DNA of 64,000 nt from positions 3,432,001-3,496,000 of the forward strand of contig JACCIC010000001.1 in NCBI GenBank assembly GCA_018907035.1. Direction: 5' to 3'. Below, one piece after another: positions 32,013-42,891 of this stretch (position 1 is its first letter; every line of letters begins with the position of its first letter). The position numbers and the translations under genes were made by a program. The notes beneath the pieces are model-generated. The model ran no database searches, was not told where the DNA came from, and saw only the letters and a list, made by a program, of their open reading frames with translations. This stretch comes from Sycobia sp. Sy_11 (taxonomy: Eukaryota; Arthropoda; Insecta; Hymenoptera; Epichrysomallidae).

Positions 32013-35000
32013 TAGATATTAGGAGTGTGAATAAGTCTTTCCCGTTTTTTGTAAGAGATGGCGCCACCACTACTGTGCGAGTATTCAATGATTACATATG
32101 TCATAATCAAAGCTTATTCATATGTCAACAATTCCATACTAACACATTAGTTAAAATTTTTTCGCATCATAAATTTTTGATATCGTGAAAATGTCGAAAT
32201 TTGAGCCGAGTCGACGTCATTTGCGGGAAGTTTCACTTTATTGGTTCAATTTGAAGATATATGCTGCCGAGACGCATCGATTGCTTCAGGAGGCTTATGG
32301 AGAAGGTTGTGTCGATGATTCAAGTGTTCGCGGATGGTTTCGACGCTTCAAAAGCGGTGATTTCGACGTGGAAGACAAGGAGCGTTCCGGGCGGCCGCAA
32401 ATCTATTATTTGATTATATGTATTCTTTAGTGTTCCTATAGATTTCCAAACTGTGGTTTATATACTTTTGTACATAATCGAATATGTTAATTTTTCTCTG
32501 TACCTGTTGTACGCCTGTAGAAAGTGGAAGATTCTATAAATGGGAACTAGAGGTATATAGAATATTTTTTCATATCGTGTTTAGTTAGTGCTAATGCTAG
32601 TATTTCTTCGACAATTATACTCAGTTCAGTTTGTCTTATTGTAGGCATTTTACTTCGATAGTTTTGTATATGTTGTTATATTTTTGAATTGACTTCTTTC
32701 ATTCGTGAAGTCTTCATTATTAAATTATTGTTGAGAATGAGGTTCAGTGGTTCATTCAGTTTCTGTTCGAGATGAGACTGAGTCTTCTACTTTTAGATTA
32801 GTTTTTGGAACTTAAAATTGTTTTGATTTTGTAAATATTAATGTATTAAAATGTAATATAACTCATGATGGATTTCTCCGTATTTATTTGATAAATGACT
32901 TGAAATTTTTACTGCTCGCGATTATTGGAGCTTCTGAATCAACTTGAGAATGTTCCTCAATGGTTTTCTTATATGCCTCAATGTCTCTAGTTTCGCAGAT
33001 GGTCTATGGTTGGATTAATAAATATTTTTTTATTGATCTTACAGTCCAATTAATTTAATCTAAAAATAAAAAAATAAATAAAAATAAAAATAAATAAAAA
33101 TAAAATAAAAATTAAAAATAAAAATTAAATTAAAAATTAAATTAAAATTATAATGACAGTCAGACTGTCCTTGTTTACATTCACCCCCGTAGACTAATCT
33201 GAAAATAAAATATTAGCTGAAAAAATTCTTTGTTAGTAAAGTGCAGTCTACTATGATTGTATTTTATACTATATAGGATTATGGACTATATACTATATAA
33301 GAATATATAGGATTATGGATCATATAGTTATATAGTTATACGCAATTGATTCGCTATCTTACATGTCAAAGTCTTGCGATCATTACGTAAGTAATATAAG
33401 TCTTCTGAAGCCTATCCCATGCAGAACCTTGAATGTTCGTTTTAGCGCTTCCAGAGAATCTATTCCTATCATCGGCACATTGGCGCACCCAAAATTTAGA
33501 TCAACTCCAGCGTCTGAGAGATCTCTGTCATAGAATATGTAAAAATCTACATACTTCTAGGCGGTATGAACATAAATCTTACCATAAAAAAACAATTCAT
33601 TCCGTGGAATTCTAGTAACTATTTCCACCATGGTGTTCAGTCAAAATACCGAATGATCCATTATTTGTTCGTTCATAAGCCGAAATACATTGGTGTTTAT
33701 AGACTTCGTGAAAAATCAAATGATTACTCTCAAATACTATCGTTTTAATGAATTTTGCATAAATTGTAGTTTTCATAATGATTTGGTAGGGTCCTTTGAA
33801 AATTAACTGATAACAGATTAAAAAACACATAATAGTATTTAAAATAATATTAGGAGTGTGAATAAGTCTGTCCCGTTTTTTGTAAGAGATGGCGCCACCA
33901 ATACTGTGCGAGTATTCAATGGTTACATATGTCATAATCAAAGCTTATTCATATGTCAACAATTCCATACTAACACATTAGTTAAAATTTTTTCGCATCA
34001 TAAATTTTTGATATCGTGAAAATGTCGAAATTTGAGCCGAGTCGACGTCATTTGCGGGAAGTTTCACTTTATTGGTTCAATTTGAAGAAATCTGCTGCCG
34101 AGACGCATCGATTGCTTCAGGAGGCTTATGGAGAAGGTTGTGTCGATGATTCAAGTGTTCGCGGATGGTTTCGACGCTTCAAAAGCGGTGATTTCGACGT
34201 GGAAGACAAGGAGCGTTCCGGGCGGCTGCAAATCTTTGAAGATCGAGAATTGGCGACTTTGCTTGATGAAGATTCTTGTCAAACGCAAGAAGAACTTGCT
34301 GAAGCATTGGGAGTTGACCGAACAACCATTTCCAAGCGTTTGAAAGCCATGGGAATGATCCAAAAGCAAGGAAATTGGGTGCCGTACGAACTGAAGCTGA
34401 GAGACGTCGAACGGCGTTTTTTCACTTGCGAACAGCTGCTTCAGCGACATAAAAGAAAGGGTTTTCTGCATCGTATCGTGACTGGCGATGAAAAGTGGAT
34501 ACGTTACGATAATCCGAAGCGAAGAAAATCATGGGGACTACCCGGCCATGCATCATCATCGACGGCCAATCCAAATATTCATGGCGCCAAGCTCATGCTC
34601 TGTATATGGTGGGACCAGCTAGGTGTGGTTTACTATGAGCTTCTGAAACCGAATGAAAGGATCACAGGCGAGGTCTATCGACGACAATTGATGCGTTTGA
34701 GCCGCGCACTGCGAGAAAAACGGCCACAATACTCCGACAGGCACGACAAAGTTATTTTGCAACATGACAATGCTCGCCCACATGTTGCACCGCCGGTGAA
34801 AACATACTTAGAAACGCTCAAATGGGAAGTCCTACCCCACCCGCCGTATAGTCCAGACGTTGCTCCGTCTGATTACCATCTCTTTAGATCGATGACGCAT
34901 GGCCTGGCTGACCAGCACTTCCATTCCTACGAGGAAGCCAAAAAATGGGTGGATGGCTGGATAGAGGCCAAACCGGTCGAATTTTTTCGCAACGGGATTC

Positions 35001-38000
35001 GTATGTTGCCAGAAAGATGGGAAAAAGTTGTAGCTAGCGATGGCCAATACTTTCAATAATTCATTGTAACCATTTTTTCACAATAAAGGCTCAAAATTTG
35101 AAAAAAAACGGGAAAGACTTATTCACATACCTGATAGTATAAAACCAACGAAATATACATAAATTTGGAATAATTGGTAAAGTAAGTTTCTATTTTTTCA
35201 TTGCTTTTTTTATTGAATTTTAAAAACAAAAGCCTATGTCCTTCCGAAGACGATTACGCCTGAAGCTGCTCGTTAGACGTCTGCGTATCTGTTTCTGCTG
35301 TTTAGTTTGAACGTAATTCTTTTAAACGTATTATCAATTAAATAATTGTTAGTAATTTCTTATTTTAAGATTCAAAAAGAATATTAACATGTTGGTAGAA
35401 ATAGATTATCAAGTTCGCATAAGAGAATTCATGGTCATCAAGACAAGTACATACTAAATTTTACTAGTACAAGTTCTACTAAATTCTGTGCTATCTTAAA
35501 TACTAAATTAACGCACATACTTCATGGATGGTTAAATATAATATAACACTTTATTCCGAATATTCGAACGAAATGATCACATGAAGTTTTCGACTCATGA
35601 CAGCCCACCAGATCCGCGTATTTCGAATAAACTTGCTTATCTTAATGAATATGATGAACGGGTAGCTCTGTTGTTCAATAAACGCACGAATGCACTTCAG
35701 TCGGTACGGTACGAGTTATTGCACTTTTCTGGATTTAGCAGTAATCTTCCTATTGGATGAAGTACGTCTGTCGAGCGTTGGGTAGCTCGAAAGTGCTCCG
35801 AAAAAATTTGCAAAAGGCTTTCGTACATTTTTTGCAGGTTTTGCTTGATTTTATTGTAGTTTTTTCTTCGAAATTTGTTCTTTGAAGCTGCTTACATTAG
35901 AATTGAAACATTTTCGTCTGGCTAGCCCAGTGCATTGTGAATGGAGTTTATAGTTAGAGGCTGTTGCTGGCTAACTGTTCCAGAGCCTCGTAAGTGACAA
36001 TGTTTCGAAATGACCCTCTCCCCCCTCCTCTTATTTTATATAAACTGTTTCCGTCAACGATTTTTTTCTATCATAAATGAAAATATATTGTCTATTATAA
36101 ACAATTATGTTAAGAAAATAATATAAATAAGTAATGAAATAAGAATATAAAGTGATCACTTTTTTACAATTACTTCGGAAAATATTTTATTCTATGTAAA
36201 AAGACTGATAAAATAGCAATGATTATACATGTAATGTCAACTATTGATCTTTTACTTTTTTTAACAATCAATTTATTTTCTAATCACATAATCTACAATC
36301 TAATATACTTTATTACCTGCATTTGTGTAGACTAAAGACAATCAAATAGAACTTGGTGATGCACTTGACAATATCTGTCAGAATTTAAGAGCAAAAGATT
36401 TGATGAGTTTCCGTGCAGTTTGCAAGTAAGTTATTTTATCTAAATTGAAATAAAAATTTTATAGAAATCACTTCAAAATAATTCGTATCTTCTTAGAGAT
36501 TGGCGGAATGCAGCTTCTAGAGAAATGCTAAATAGAGGCATAGAAGGAGCTGTACTACCACATATTTATAGTACAGAAATTCAAAATGTAGATGCAAATT
36601 TTCATGTAACCCATGTATTACGATCCAAGCCATATGTAGCTCTTTTATTCGTTTCGCCAACTACAAGTGAGCGAGATAACCCAACAATAGGACAAATGGA
36701 ACATGACAGTAAATGAATAACACTATATTATAATATATTTGAAATCGTTTAAATAATTTATAAAATTTTTGAAAAACAGTCGTTCACTCACACGGTAAAA
36801 GCAACGATTTTCTTCTTATCATAAATGCTCAATTTAAACAATTACAGTGCGACTTTCTTCTTACCAAATTTTTTGAAGGCATATTACCAAGCAGTATTTG
36901 CCCAAGTTTTCGACAGAAAAAATTAAGCTCTTTATATTCGAAAGTTCTAAAAGAAAGTCCATACAAAGTATTCTCTAGTCCGTGTAATAATAAATTAATA
37001 AAAAAATTTTATTTAGTTTTAGATACGTATAGAAGATATTTTCCACAATATTTAGTAACTCTTAGTGTTGATCGAACCATGATGGATGATCAAATTATAA
37101 ACAGTAGCCCTAGTCTTTTAGGAAGGCCTAATGGAATTTTAGGTCTATTTGCACCTTTACATTCTAGTTTAGATATTAAGATTTCACGATGTACAGTAGA
37201 TAGTTTCTTTGGATTTAATAGACACCTTCAAAAAATTATTGATGACTTGAAGCCTACTGATTCTTCCAGTCAAACAGTGCTGATAATGCTGGCTTCTTCT
37301 GACTTTGCTAATTTTGTATCTGAACCTGTGTTAGCTTCAATAAAAGAAAGGTATGACTTAAAGTTTTCATATAGAGCGAATAAAATATTGAATAAATTGA
37401 AAAATTAGTAAATTTAAAAAAACATGCATGTGGCAATTCAGTTATGTACAGAAGAAATTTACTTTATGGGGAGGATTAGTCAACAATTTGAAATCAATCG
37501 ACTCTATGACAGAAAACCAATTTAATGAAGATTCGGAAACATTTTTTGCTATGAAAATAACGGGATCAAATCTCAATTCTTGGTCAACAATTATTGACTG
37601 TACATTACCCAAACATGATGTCGATCAACAGTTGTTAGAATTGAGAACTAATATAAAATTAAAACGTCATACTTTAGGACTAGTTTATGGTCCTCAGTAT
37701 GTACGAGATAGGTACCGAAGCTCATTTCCAAATGCGTACAAGAGTGATCTTGAAATAATGGAATCAGTAAGAAGAATTTTCCCAGAAATTCCCTTTGAGT
37801 CTATATTTACCAATATTGATCAGCATGGTAACATCTATTTAAAGTTACACGAAATTCAAAATGGCTACATGAATCATTCTGCTTTTGGAGTTAATTCAAT
37901 GATTGATGGTAAGTAAAAATAATATAATTAGTATAATTGACAAAATAATTACATTGCATTTATTTAAATCTTACAGATAGTAATCAAAAGCTTTATGGCC

Positions 38001-38038
38001 GATTAAGTCTTTCCTTATTGATTTTAAGTCATGATTGA
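26152..38038 (+). CDS. FBXO22-like F-box/FIST protein, copy B (7 exons)
   Basis: Exons are 26152-26215, 26428-26573, 36331-36425, 36497-36708, 36780-37350, 37442-37908 and 37977-38038. Lengths and phases equal those of copy A exactly (64, 146, 95, 212, 571, 467, 62), giving 538 residues with no stop. Differences from A are few, for example Ile for Val after the leader and Lys for Thr in the linker, D-R-Y-R for D-K-Y-R, and K-L-H-E-I for L-L-Y-E-I near the end. Domains are as in copy A. Intron 2 is about 9.8 kb and contains the R1/TRAS-like element and mariners M2 and M3, all noncoding to this gene. Conserved frame, borders and TATA box suggest both copies are functional or only very recently separated. 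AATAAA at 38045. Confidence 0.75.
27091..27169. repeat. TA then GA microsatellite (unit B)
   Basis: Uninterrupted TA then GA units, equivalent to unit A's tract at 5811-5878 but without the LTR-like insert. Confidence 0.9.
27243..27554 (-). pseudogene. C-terminal zinc-knuckle part of the non-LTR ORF2
   Basis: Reads F-C-P-I-C-L-T-L-V-E-D-A-E-H-I-L-V-S-C, the Cys-Cys-His-Cys motif found after RT in R1-clade ORF2 proteins. It is in a different frame from the RT stretch at 27643-29037, so it would not be made as part of it. Confidence 0.75.
27643..29037 (-). pseudogene. reverse transcriptase domain of the R1/TRAS-like element
   Basis: 464 open residues. Motifs in order: G-P-D-G-I-P-N (about 65-71), the fingers region with S-S-R-Q-F-R-F-R-K-S-K-S-T, A-L-D-V-K-N-A-F-N (about 200-208), G-V-P-Q-G-S-V-M-G-P, and Y-A-D-D-I-A-L. 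Copies the element's RNA at a nicked target in active relatives. An in-frame loss of about 120 bases near 27808 joins R-K-L-L to Y-V-Y-V, removing residues present in unit A. The ORF ends M-V-K-T-M-E-R-F before the knuckle region. The first Met is only where the open stretch begins, not a real start. Confidence 0.9.
29214..29774 (-). pseudogene. endonuclease (EEP) domain of the non-LTR element
   Basis: 186 residues with I-A-G-D-F-S-A-W as the G-D-F-N-A motif of apurinic-type endonucleases, S-V-I-D-V-T-F-A-S-D as the family's I-D-L-T-F motif, and S-D-H as the catalytic S-D-H-R-A-I. This domain nicks the target DNA. The N-terminal quarter lies in other frames (29775-30050) and a frameshift separates it from RT. 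Completely deleted from the unit A copy. Confidence 0.85.
30129..30720 (-). pseudogene. ORF1 (gag-like) C-terminal part with zinc knuckles, frameshifted
   Basis: 30720-30214 gives 168 residues ending near the knuckle region. Reading 30344-30129 gives C-F-R-C-W-Q-T-C-H-L-V-P-M-C, a C-X2-C-X4-H-X4-C knuckle. A second knuckle, C-R-H-C-G-G-K-D-H-L-S-K-L-C, is readable in another frame near 30170-30210. Intact R1-clade ORF1 proteins bind element RNA with such knuckles. Confidence 0.8.
30859..31395 (-). pseudogene. ORF1 N-terminal part of the non-LTR element
   Basis: 178 residues, beginning M-F-G-I-N-K-D, charged and Ser/Thr-rich without a known domain. Its first 100 residues are also present in unit A (8056-7736). 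Upstream frame 31543-31319 may be 5' leader. Position before the knuckle-bearing part supports ORF1 identity. Confidence 0.65.
31921..32018. repeat. TA microsatellite with a mariner at its end
   Basis: TA-rich tract equivalent to 8660-8760 of unit A. The truncated mariner M3 starts at 32019 directly after it. Confidence 0.85.
32019..32404 (+). mobile_element. mariner element, 3'-truncated (M3)
   Basis: Starts TTAGGAGTG after TA (32017-32018) and matches the first 386 bases of M1 and M2 with few changes. It contains the transposase start at 32185 through the first helix-turn-helix (to G-R-P-Q-I), where the match ends abruptly at 32404. The right end is missing. Same orientation as M2, which starts 1.4 kb later. 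Confidence 0.9.
32405..33847. other. unit B-specific spacer between two mariners, no gene recognised
   Basis: About 1.44 kb absent from unit A. It contains an A-rich AAAAT-type simple repeat (33061-33150) and short readings (for example near 33433-33615) without a known family. It may be an insertion that split or was carried with the mariner sequences. Confidence 0.5.
33061..33150. repeat. A-rich AAAAT/AAATT simple repeat
   Basis: Irregular repetition of AAAAT, AAATA and AAATT units. Confidence 0.8.
33850..35134 (+). mobile_element. complete mariner element (copy M2)
   Basis: 1285 bases between TA at 33848-33849 and 35135-35136, with the same inverted ends as M1. Located in intron 2 of FBXO22-like copy B, in the same direction as the gene. 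Confidence 0.95.
34016..35059 (+). CDS. mariner transposase, intact (M2)
   Basis: A 347-residue frame, about 97% identical to the M1 product. It has the complete DD34D triad (T-G-D-E-K-W, H-D-N-A-R-P-H, P-S-D-Y-H-L-F) and both helix-turn-helix domains. It keeps Ile in T-T-I-S-K-R-L where M1 has Ser, Pro in L-K-P-N-E-R where M1 has Leu, and has Leu in G-R-L-Q-I where M1 and M3 have Pro. The last change falls in the hinge after the first helix-turn-helix (the AT-hook-like G-R-P). The linker is W-V-P-Y-E-L as in M1. No frameshift or stop; ability to move is untested. Confidence 0.95.
   Translation: MKMSKFEPSRRHLREVSLYWFNLKKSAAETHRLLQEAYGEGCVDDSSVRGWFRRFKSGDFDVEDKERSGRLQIFEDRELATLLDEDSCQTQEELAEALGVDRTTISKRLKAMGMIQKQGNWVPYELKLRDVERRFFTCEQLLQRHKRKGFLHRIVTGDEKWIRYDNPKRRKSWGLPGHASSSTANPNIHGAKLMLCIWWDQLGVVYYELLKPNERITGEVYRRQLMRLSRALREKRPQYSDRHDKVILQHDNARPHVAPPVKTYLETLKWEVLPHPPYSPDVAPSDYHLFRSMTHGLADQHFHSYEEAKKWVDGWIEAKPVEFFRNGIRMLPERWEKVVASDGQYFQ
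35165..35345 (-). repeat. small insert in unit B with a fragment of the 540-1070/21050-21595 family
   Basis: The stretch is absent from unit A, where sequence runs directly on at 8792. 'agcctatgtccttcc' near 35231 matches the inverted repeat copy near 21472. Confidence 0.4.
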
Positions 38039-38509
38039 TAGAAGAATAAAACAGCATCTAAATTGGTTACTTAATATCAATATACACCACTCTTTAAAGA
38101 ATACTTATTCTCAGACTAAAACTTGACATTTTATGAATCTTTTAATATTTATTATTCTATTGTTATATAAATATTCATCCAAGTAGGTGAATATTTTATC
38201 AAGTGAATAAAGATTAGTGAACTATTTTTATCATCTTTCTCATTTTATAAATTTCTTACCTTGCTATATTGTAAGGCAATGAACTTATTTGTTGCGTATT
38301 TCATCTGATCTAAGAAGATCGAATAATCAGATATTATCAACATAAGTAAGAATAAAAATATGATGTTGGATAGGAGAGTTTTGTATCGTGGTAATCTAAT
38401 GTCGGTAAAAACTCCCGATTTGTTACTGCTTCCCACTATTTCCAGTCGGAATTGTTAGATTATTTTAGCCTTCTATAAATAATAAAGCAAAAAAATACTT
38501 CAAACTAAA

Positions 38510-39935
38510 CATTGGATGGTATCGTAAAAGGATGTAAACATATGTGTCCACTGGGTCTTATTACGATCTGCGTCTTTGCTGCCTTGCGTGGCAAATGATT
38601 TATGAGTTTATTGTTTAGATGCCTGATATAGGTTTTAAGCTTCTCACAAGGGCTTGCAGAGTTTTCTTTATCGACTACTGTAGTGTGTCTTGCGTCATCC
38701 TTTCGTTTGATCAGACGTCTTTTCTTTCCTCGTTTGAAATAAAGTTCTTGTTTAAAGATTATTTCGTGTCTCTTTATGTTAACATTCCACCTACTATATT
38801 TGATAAAAATTGAATAAGATATGGGACCAGATTTCGCGAGTAAACTTTCCGTGATTTTGTGTATACTGTAATCTAGTAATAAAATAAAACTGTGTTAAAT
38901 ACACAACAAAAAGAAAAAAACAGTTTTTTTCTAGTAAGTGAACAATGAAATCTGTTAAAACAAAAAGGAATATTAAACATTCTAACGGTGAAAAATATAG
39001 TGTGTGGAAGTTTAGAATCTGCTCTCTTCTATCTAAACTTGATCTATTGCACGTACTTGATGAGCAAGTCCCTGCAGTAATGGCAGAAGAGTGGAAAAGT
39101 CTGAACACATTGTAAAAGGTGTAATAGTGAATATCTTTAAGATTCTTTCCTCGGTTTTGCAAAAACCAATGATTCGACAAAAACAGTTTTGCAGTCTTGA
39201 TATGGTTTTCCAATATGGCAGAGAAAATCATCGTATAAAGGATCGCAGATTCTATACGAAAATTGAACAGCAATGTTCATTAGTTAATAAAACTTGACAG
39301 TTGCACTTAAAAGAAGTATCCTGAATATTACCAGCAAGGAAGGATTAAAGGTGTTCTGGAGGACGTCTTATATTGTTCGGAGGTGCCGTAAATTTACTAT
39401 CTGTTAGCAACATGCAGAAAGCACAGATGAGTATTCACTTCAATCCAAATGGAATTGAAGTTACTAAAAATGATAAAATAATTTTTGTCGGCAAGCCCAT
39501 AAATAATTTGATTTCTATAGGATTCATTATTAATCATTATTAATATAATACAAAGTCTCTAATGCGATAAACAGTAATTATGGTTGATGGCATCAAAGAC
39601 TTGGACATATGGGCAAATCGAAAATTATTGAAATGAAAAATAATAAGATGGTCGATGGTATTAAATTAACTAATAATATTCTACCAAATGATAATATTTG
39701 TAAAGCTTGTATTTTTGGCAAACAAGCAAGACTACCTTTTCAGAAAAGAAAAAATAAAAATCATATAAAAAGACCACCTTTTATTGTTCATTCAGACATT
39801 TGCGGACCAATCACTCCTTTGACAATAGATGGTAAAAATTATTTTTATTGTTTGTAGATGAATTTACGCACTACTGCGTTACATATTTAATAGCATGCAA
39901 GTCAGATGTATTCTCTGTTTTCAAAAACTTTATAT
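38510..39935 (+). mobile_element. degenerate Copia relic (unit B), truncated
   Basis: Copy of 11950-13385: primer-site motif, gag start at 38945 and integrase start at 39609-39857 (C-K-A-C, V-H-S-D-I-C-G-P-I-T). It ends at 39932 in the integrase, where a deletion joins it to the equivalent of 16540. It keeps D-I-C-G-P-I-T-P-L-T, closer to the family pattern than A's G-L-I-T-S-L-T. Confidence 0.8.
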
Positions 39936-39949
39936 AATAATATAATAAA

Positions 39950-40970
39950 TTATTTTAATAGTTTCGAAAGAGCTAATTTTCTGGATATTTAAATATAGTA
40001 TATGCAAAACTATAGCGCTTACCCCAAACTCTTATGTTCTAATTTCCTTCATTTTCGAGCTCTGTCACCAATGCTGCTATAACTCCAGAAACTTTAATCA
40101 ACATTTTGTACCCTGGGGCACTAAATTTTTAAGCGTACGATTGTTGTAAAGTATATCGAATCTTCTTGACTTGTGAAATTTCTGTTGCTTTTTTTGGAGA
40201 TATCTTGTGCCAGACCACCTTTTATATGGTTTATGTTGCTCATTGAACTGTAATTACCAGTAATAGTTAGCTAGCATAGCTCAAGACCATTTTCTTGTTA
40301 ACGCCTTTCTATTTCTGTTATGTCTTGATGAAAACGTTCACTCTGCTCTTTGCTAACATTGCCTAAATCTTCATGAAACAAATCCAAATGAGAATCTAAA
40401 TAGAGTAACATTATGCTCGTATTATAACCTAAATGCTTGAATACTTAAATCAAATCAATGATATTTCGATGAAAAAAAAATATGTCAAATTTTTAAAATG
40501 GATTTTAAAAGGTATAGTAGAAAGACATTTCAAAAAAAAGGAACGATGCTCGATTTTATAGTACCTCATACTTTAACTCCGGACTCGAATTCTAGACCAA
40601 AAATTAATTCGGGAATGATTTTCAATTGACCATCAACAATCACGACCCCATATTTTGTAGATCTACGTAATGTTACCTCCGTCGAATGATAATAAAACAA
40701 AAAAAATTGATAGGTGTTGCAGCCTTTTTAGCAAACTAATATAATATGATTATGACAACAGGCAGACTGTTCTTATTTATTATTACTCCCATGGAATCTG
40801 AAATATTAAAGTCAAAATTAATATTGTTGATAAAGAAAAATACCACTACCCTCCTTCAATAAACATTATTTTTCCGATCTATAACGCTGAACGTTTAAAA
40901 TTGCCTACCTTCTTCATTTTTATGTTTATCACTATACCTGAGATTTTTACTGCATAATTTATTTATCTAT
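39950..40970 (-). pseudogene. relic of a repeated arthropod coding family (unit B copy)
   Basis: Counterpart of 16550-17560. The same minus-strand E-R-F-H-Q-D-I reading is present near 40310-40380, with stops. Confidence 0.55.
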
Positions 40971-40992
40971 ATATTTATGTGCAAGTGAGCAA

Positions 40993-41043
40993 GTGTGTGT
41001 GTGTGTGTATGCACACACGTGCATGTGTTGCATACACACATGC

Positions 41044-41089
<46 letters not shown>
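40993..41089. repeat. compound TG/CA/TA microsatellite (unit B)
   Basis: Equivalent of 17585-17675. Confidence 0.85.
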
Positions 41090-41090
<1 letters not shown>

Positions 41091-41265
41091 TATGAGTACA
41101 AGCCCGAAGTTTTGGCCGAGCGCAGCCCCCAACAAAAAGACTTGCGCCAAGAAAAAAAGTCTGTAATTTCTCGGGCGGAGTACGGAGTTGTTTTAATAGC
41201 CACACATTATTTGTGAACAATGCTTATAGCGTATAAGCTCTCAAAGAGAAAGACGTTAAATCTAA

Positions 41266-42890
41266 TTCGCAACGATGGAGGCCAAAAAAAAGTCAATGCT
41301 CGCGCCGACTAAAAAGTGTTCCACTTTACACCGTCATACTTATTTTATTAGAAACGCCGAAGCTTTAAAAGGATTCTAATACGCTTTGGAATGGAAAATA
41401 TTGGTAGTCGAATTTGCTGTACGATCGTTCTTGAGTATTGTTTAAGAAGATCAATTTTCGGACGAACCGTATAGATTCTAATGGTGAATATATGAAGAAA
41501 CATTTATATGCATCGGTTACATAACGTTTCCTTAAAGAAAAGGTTGAATTCAAATAACAATACAATCGTGCAAATATGATCCTAGCATATAATTACTGTT
41601 GAAAACAATAAACAGCTAAACAATGAATTTTACGTATTTTTTATATCTTCTTCTATTGCCTGATTATAATCCTCTATTTTTCTTTCTATGCCTCGTTTTT
41701 GTATCAACTGTATTCATTAATTTTAAGTGCAGAGACAGTTATTTCTATAGTACCACTTTGATCGGTCACTATTACAATTTTAGGGAACCTTAGCACTGAT
41801 TTCTGCTCTCAAAATGTGAAAAACGAGTGACAATGTGAAAAATGAGTTTCATAACTTTTATAGATTTTGCAGTTATTCAAGATTTATAGCTAATTTTTAT
41901 CGTAATTTTATATGATCTTAATTGTTAATGTGTAATTTTATTACAATCATTTGGCTGTTTTATCAAACGAACAATACTGTCAGCGATATTGTCATGTACA
42001 TCAAATTATTTACAGAAATTCCTATTTTAATGAACACAGAAAAAGACAATGCGACATCATTATGTAATCGAAACAAAAAGAAAATTCATCACTAATTAGG
42101 TTTTTTCATAAAAATATTGCTTAATTAAAGAAATTAAGTTGTAGATGCATTGTCTGGATGTTGGTAATAAGTAAAGAAAACACAATTTAAACAATGCTGA
42201 ATCTATTCCAGTCAAATAAATACAATATAAGGCAGGAATAATCACACTTGAACTTACACGTAAGACTCTCACAATATGCGACCTTCTCACTCCAAGTCTA
42301 ACAAAAATTTGCTTTCCCTTTTACAATAATTTAAGTCTATAACTTCTCAGGTCAATTATAGTCACAAAAATTCCAATGCGCACTCCTCATTCGTTACGGT
42401 ACATTCGACGCGTTTACACCAGCGTGGAAAATCCTTAGAATTAGACAGGTGATCCGCACATTTCTATAATTAAGTCTACAAAGAAAACATTTTACATCCT
42501 CGAGATTTATAAATTCACTGCAAAATGTTCTTAGTGGCTCGCAAAGATTATTGCGATATCGAATGTATATAATTGAATAGATTTACAGGGCAGTATATTT
42601 TAGAGATCTGTAATTATAAATTCTTATTTATTAGACTTTAAAACTGAATCCGTCACTTTTTCTCAATTCAAATTCTCATATTCATATTTACATATATGGT
42701 AGTATTATTAGAACCGGTACCACGTGCCAAGTCTACGCATTGTACACCTGCTTTCTTATTGATGAACTCGCCAGGTACCTTTCGGTTGACCTATATATAT
42801 ATACAAAGTTAGACTAATGTTTATTACTTATCGCTTCAAAACCTGAATGCCCAATATATTTTAAGCAAAACTAGCCAAATGCTGCCATAC
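41266..42890. other. no gene recognised
   Basis: AT-rich single-copy-looking DNA beyond the end of unit B. No repeated partner in the window and no convincing coding sequence. Confidence 0.45.
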
Positions 42891-42891
42891 A

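Larger units (their letters stand above)
25263..41265. repeat. segmental duplication, unit B (partner: 3574-17845)
   Basis: Begins 'cgtatgcaagatgttc', as unit A does at 3575, and ends near 41265 after 'gcgtataagctctcaa', as A does near 17830. Carries FBXO22-like copy B, the fuller R1/TRAS-like element and two mariner insertions in intron 2. A deletion near 39930-39945 removes the equivalent of 13385-16535. Confidence 0.9.

Noticed and set aside
31870..32110. Ile-Tyr repeat frames on the minus strand
   Set aside because: Translation of a TA microsatellite joined to the mariner end.
33433..33615. 60-residue frame between mariners M3 and M2, considered as a transposase piece
   Set aside because: No catalytic or DNA-binding motif could be matched with confidence.
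41274..41380. Short frame starting M-E-A-K-K-K-S after unit B
   Set aside because: Only about 34 codons, with no recognised family or neighbouring exons.
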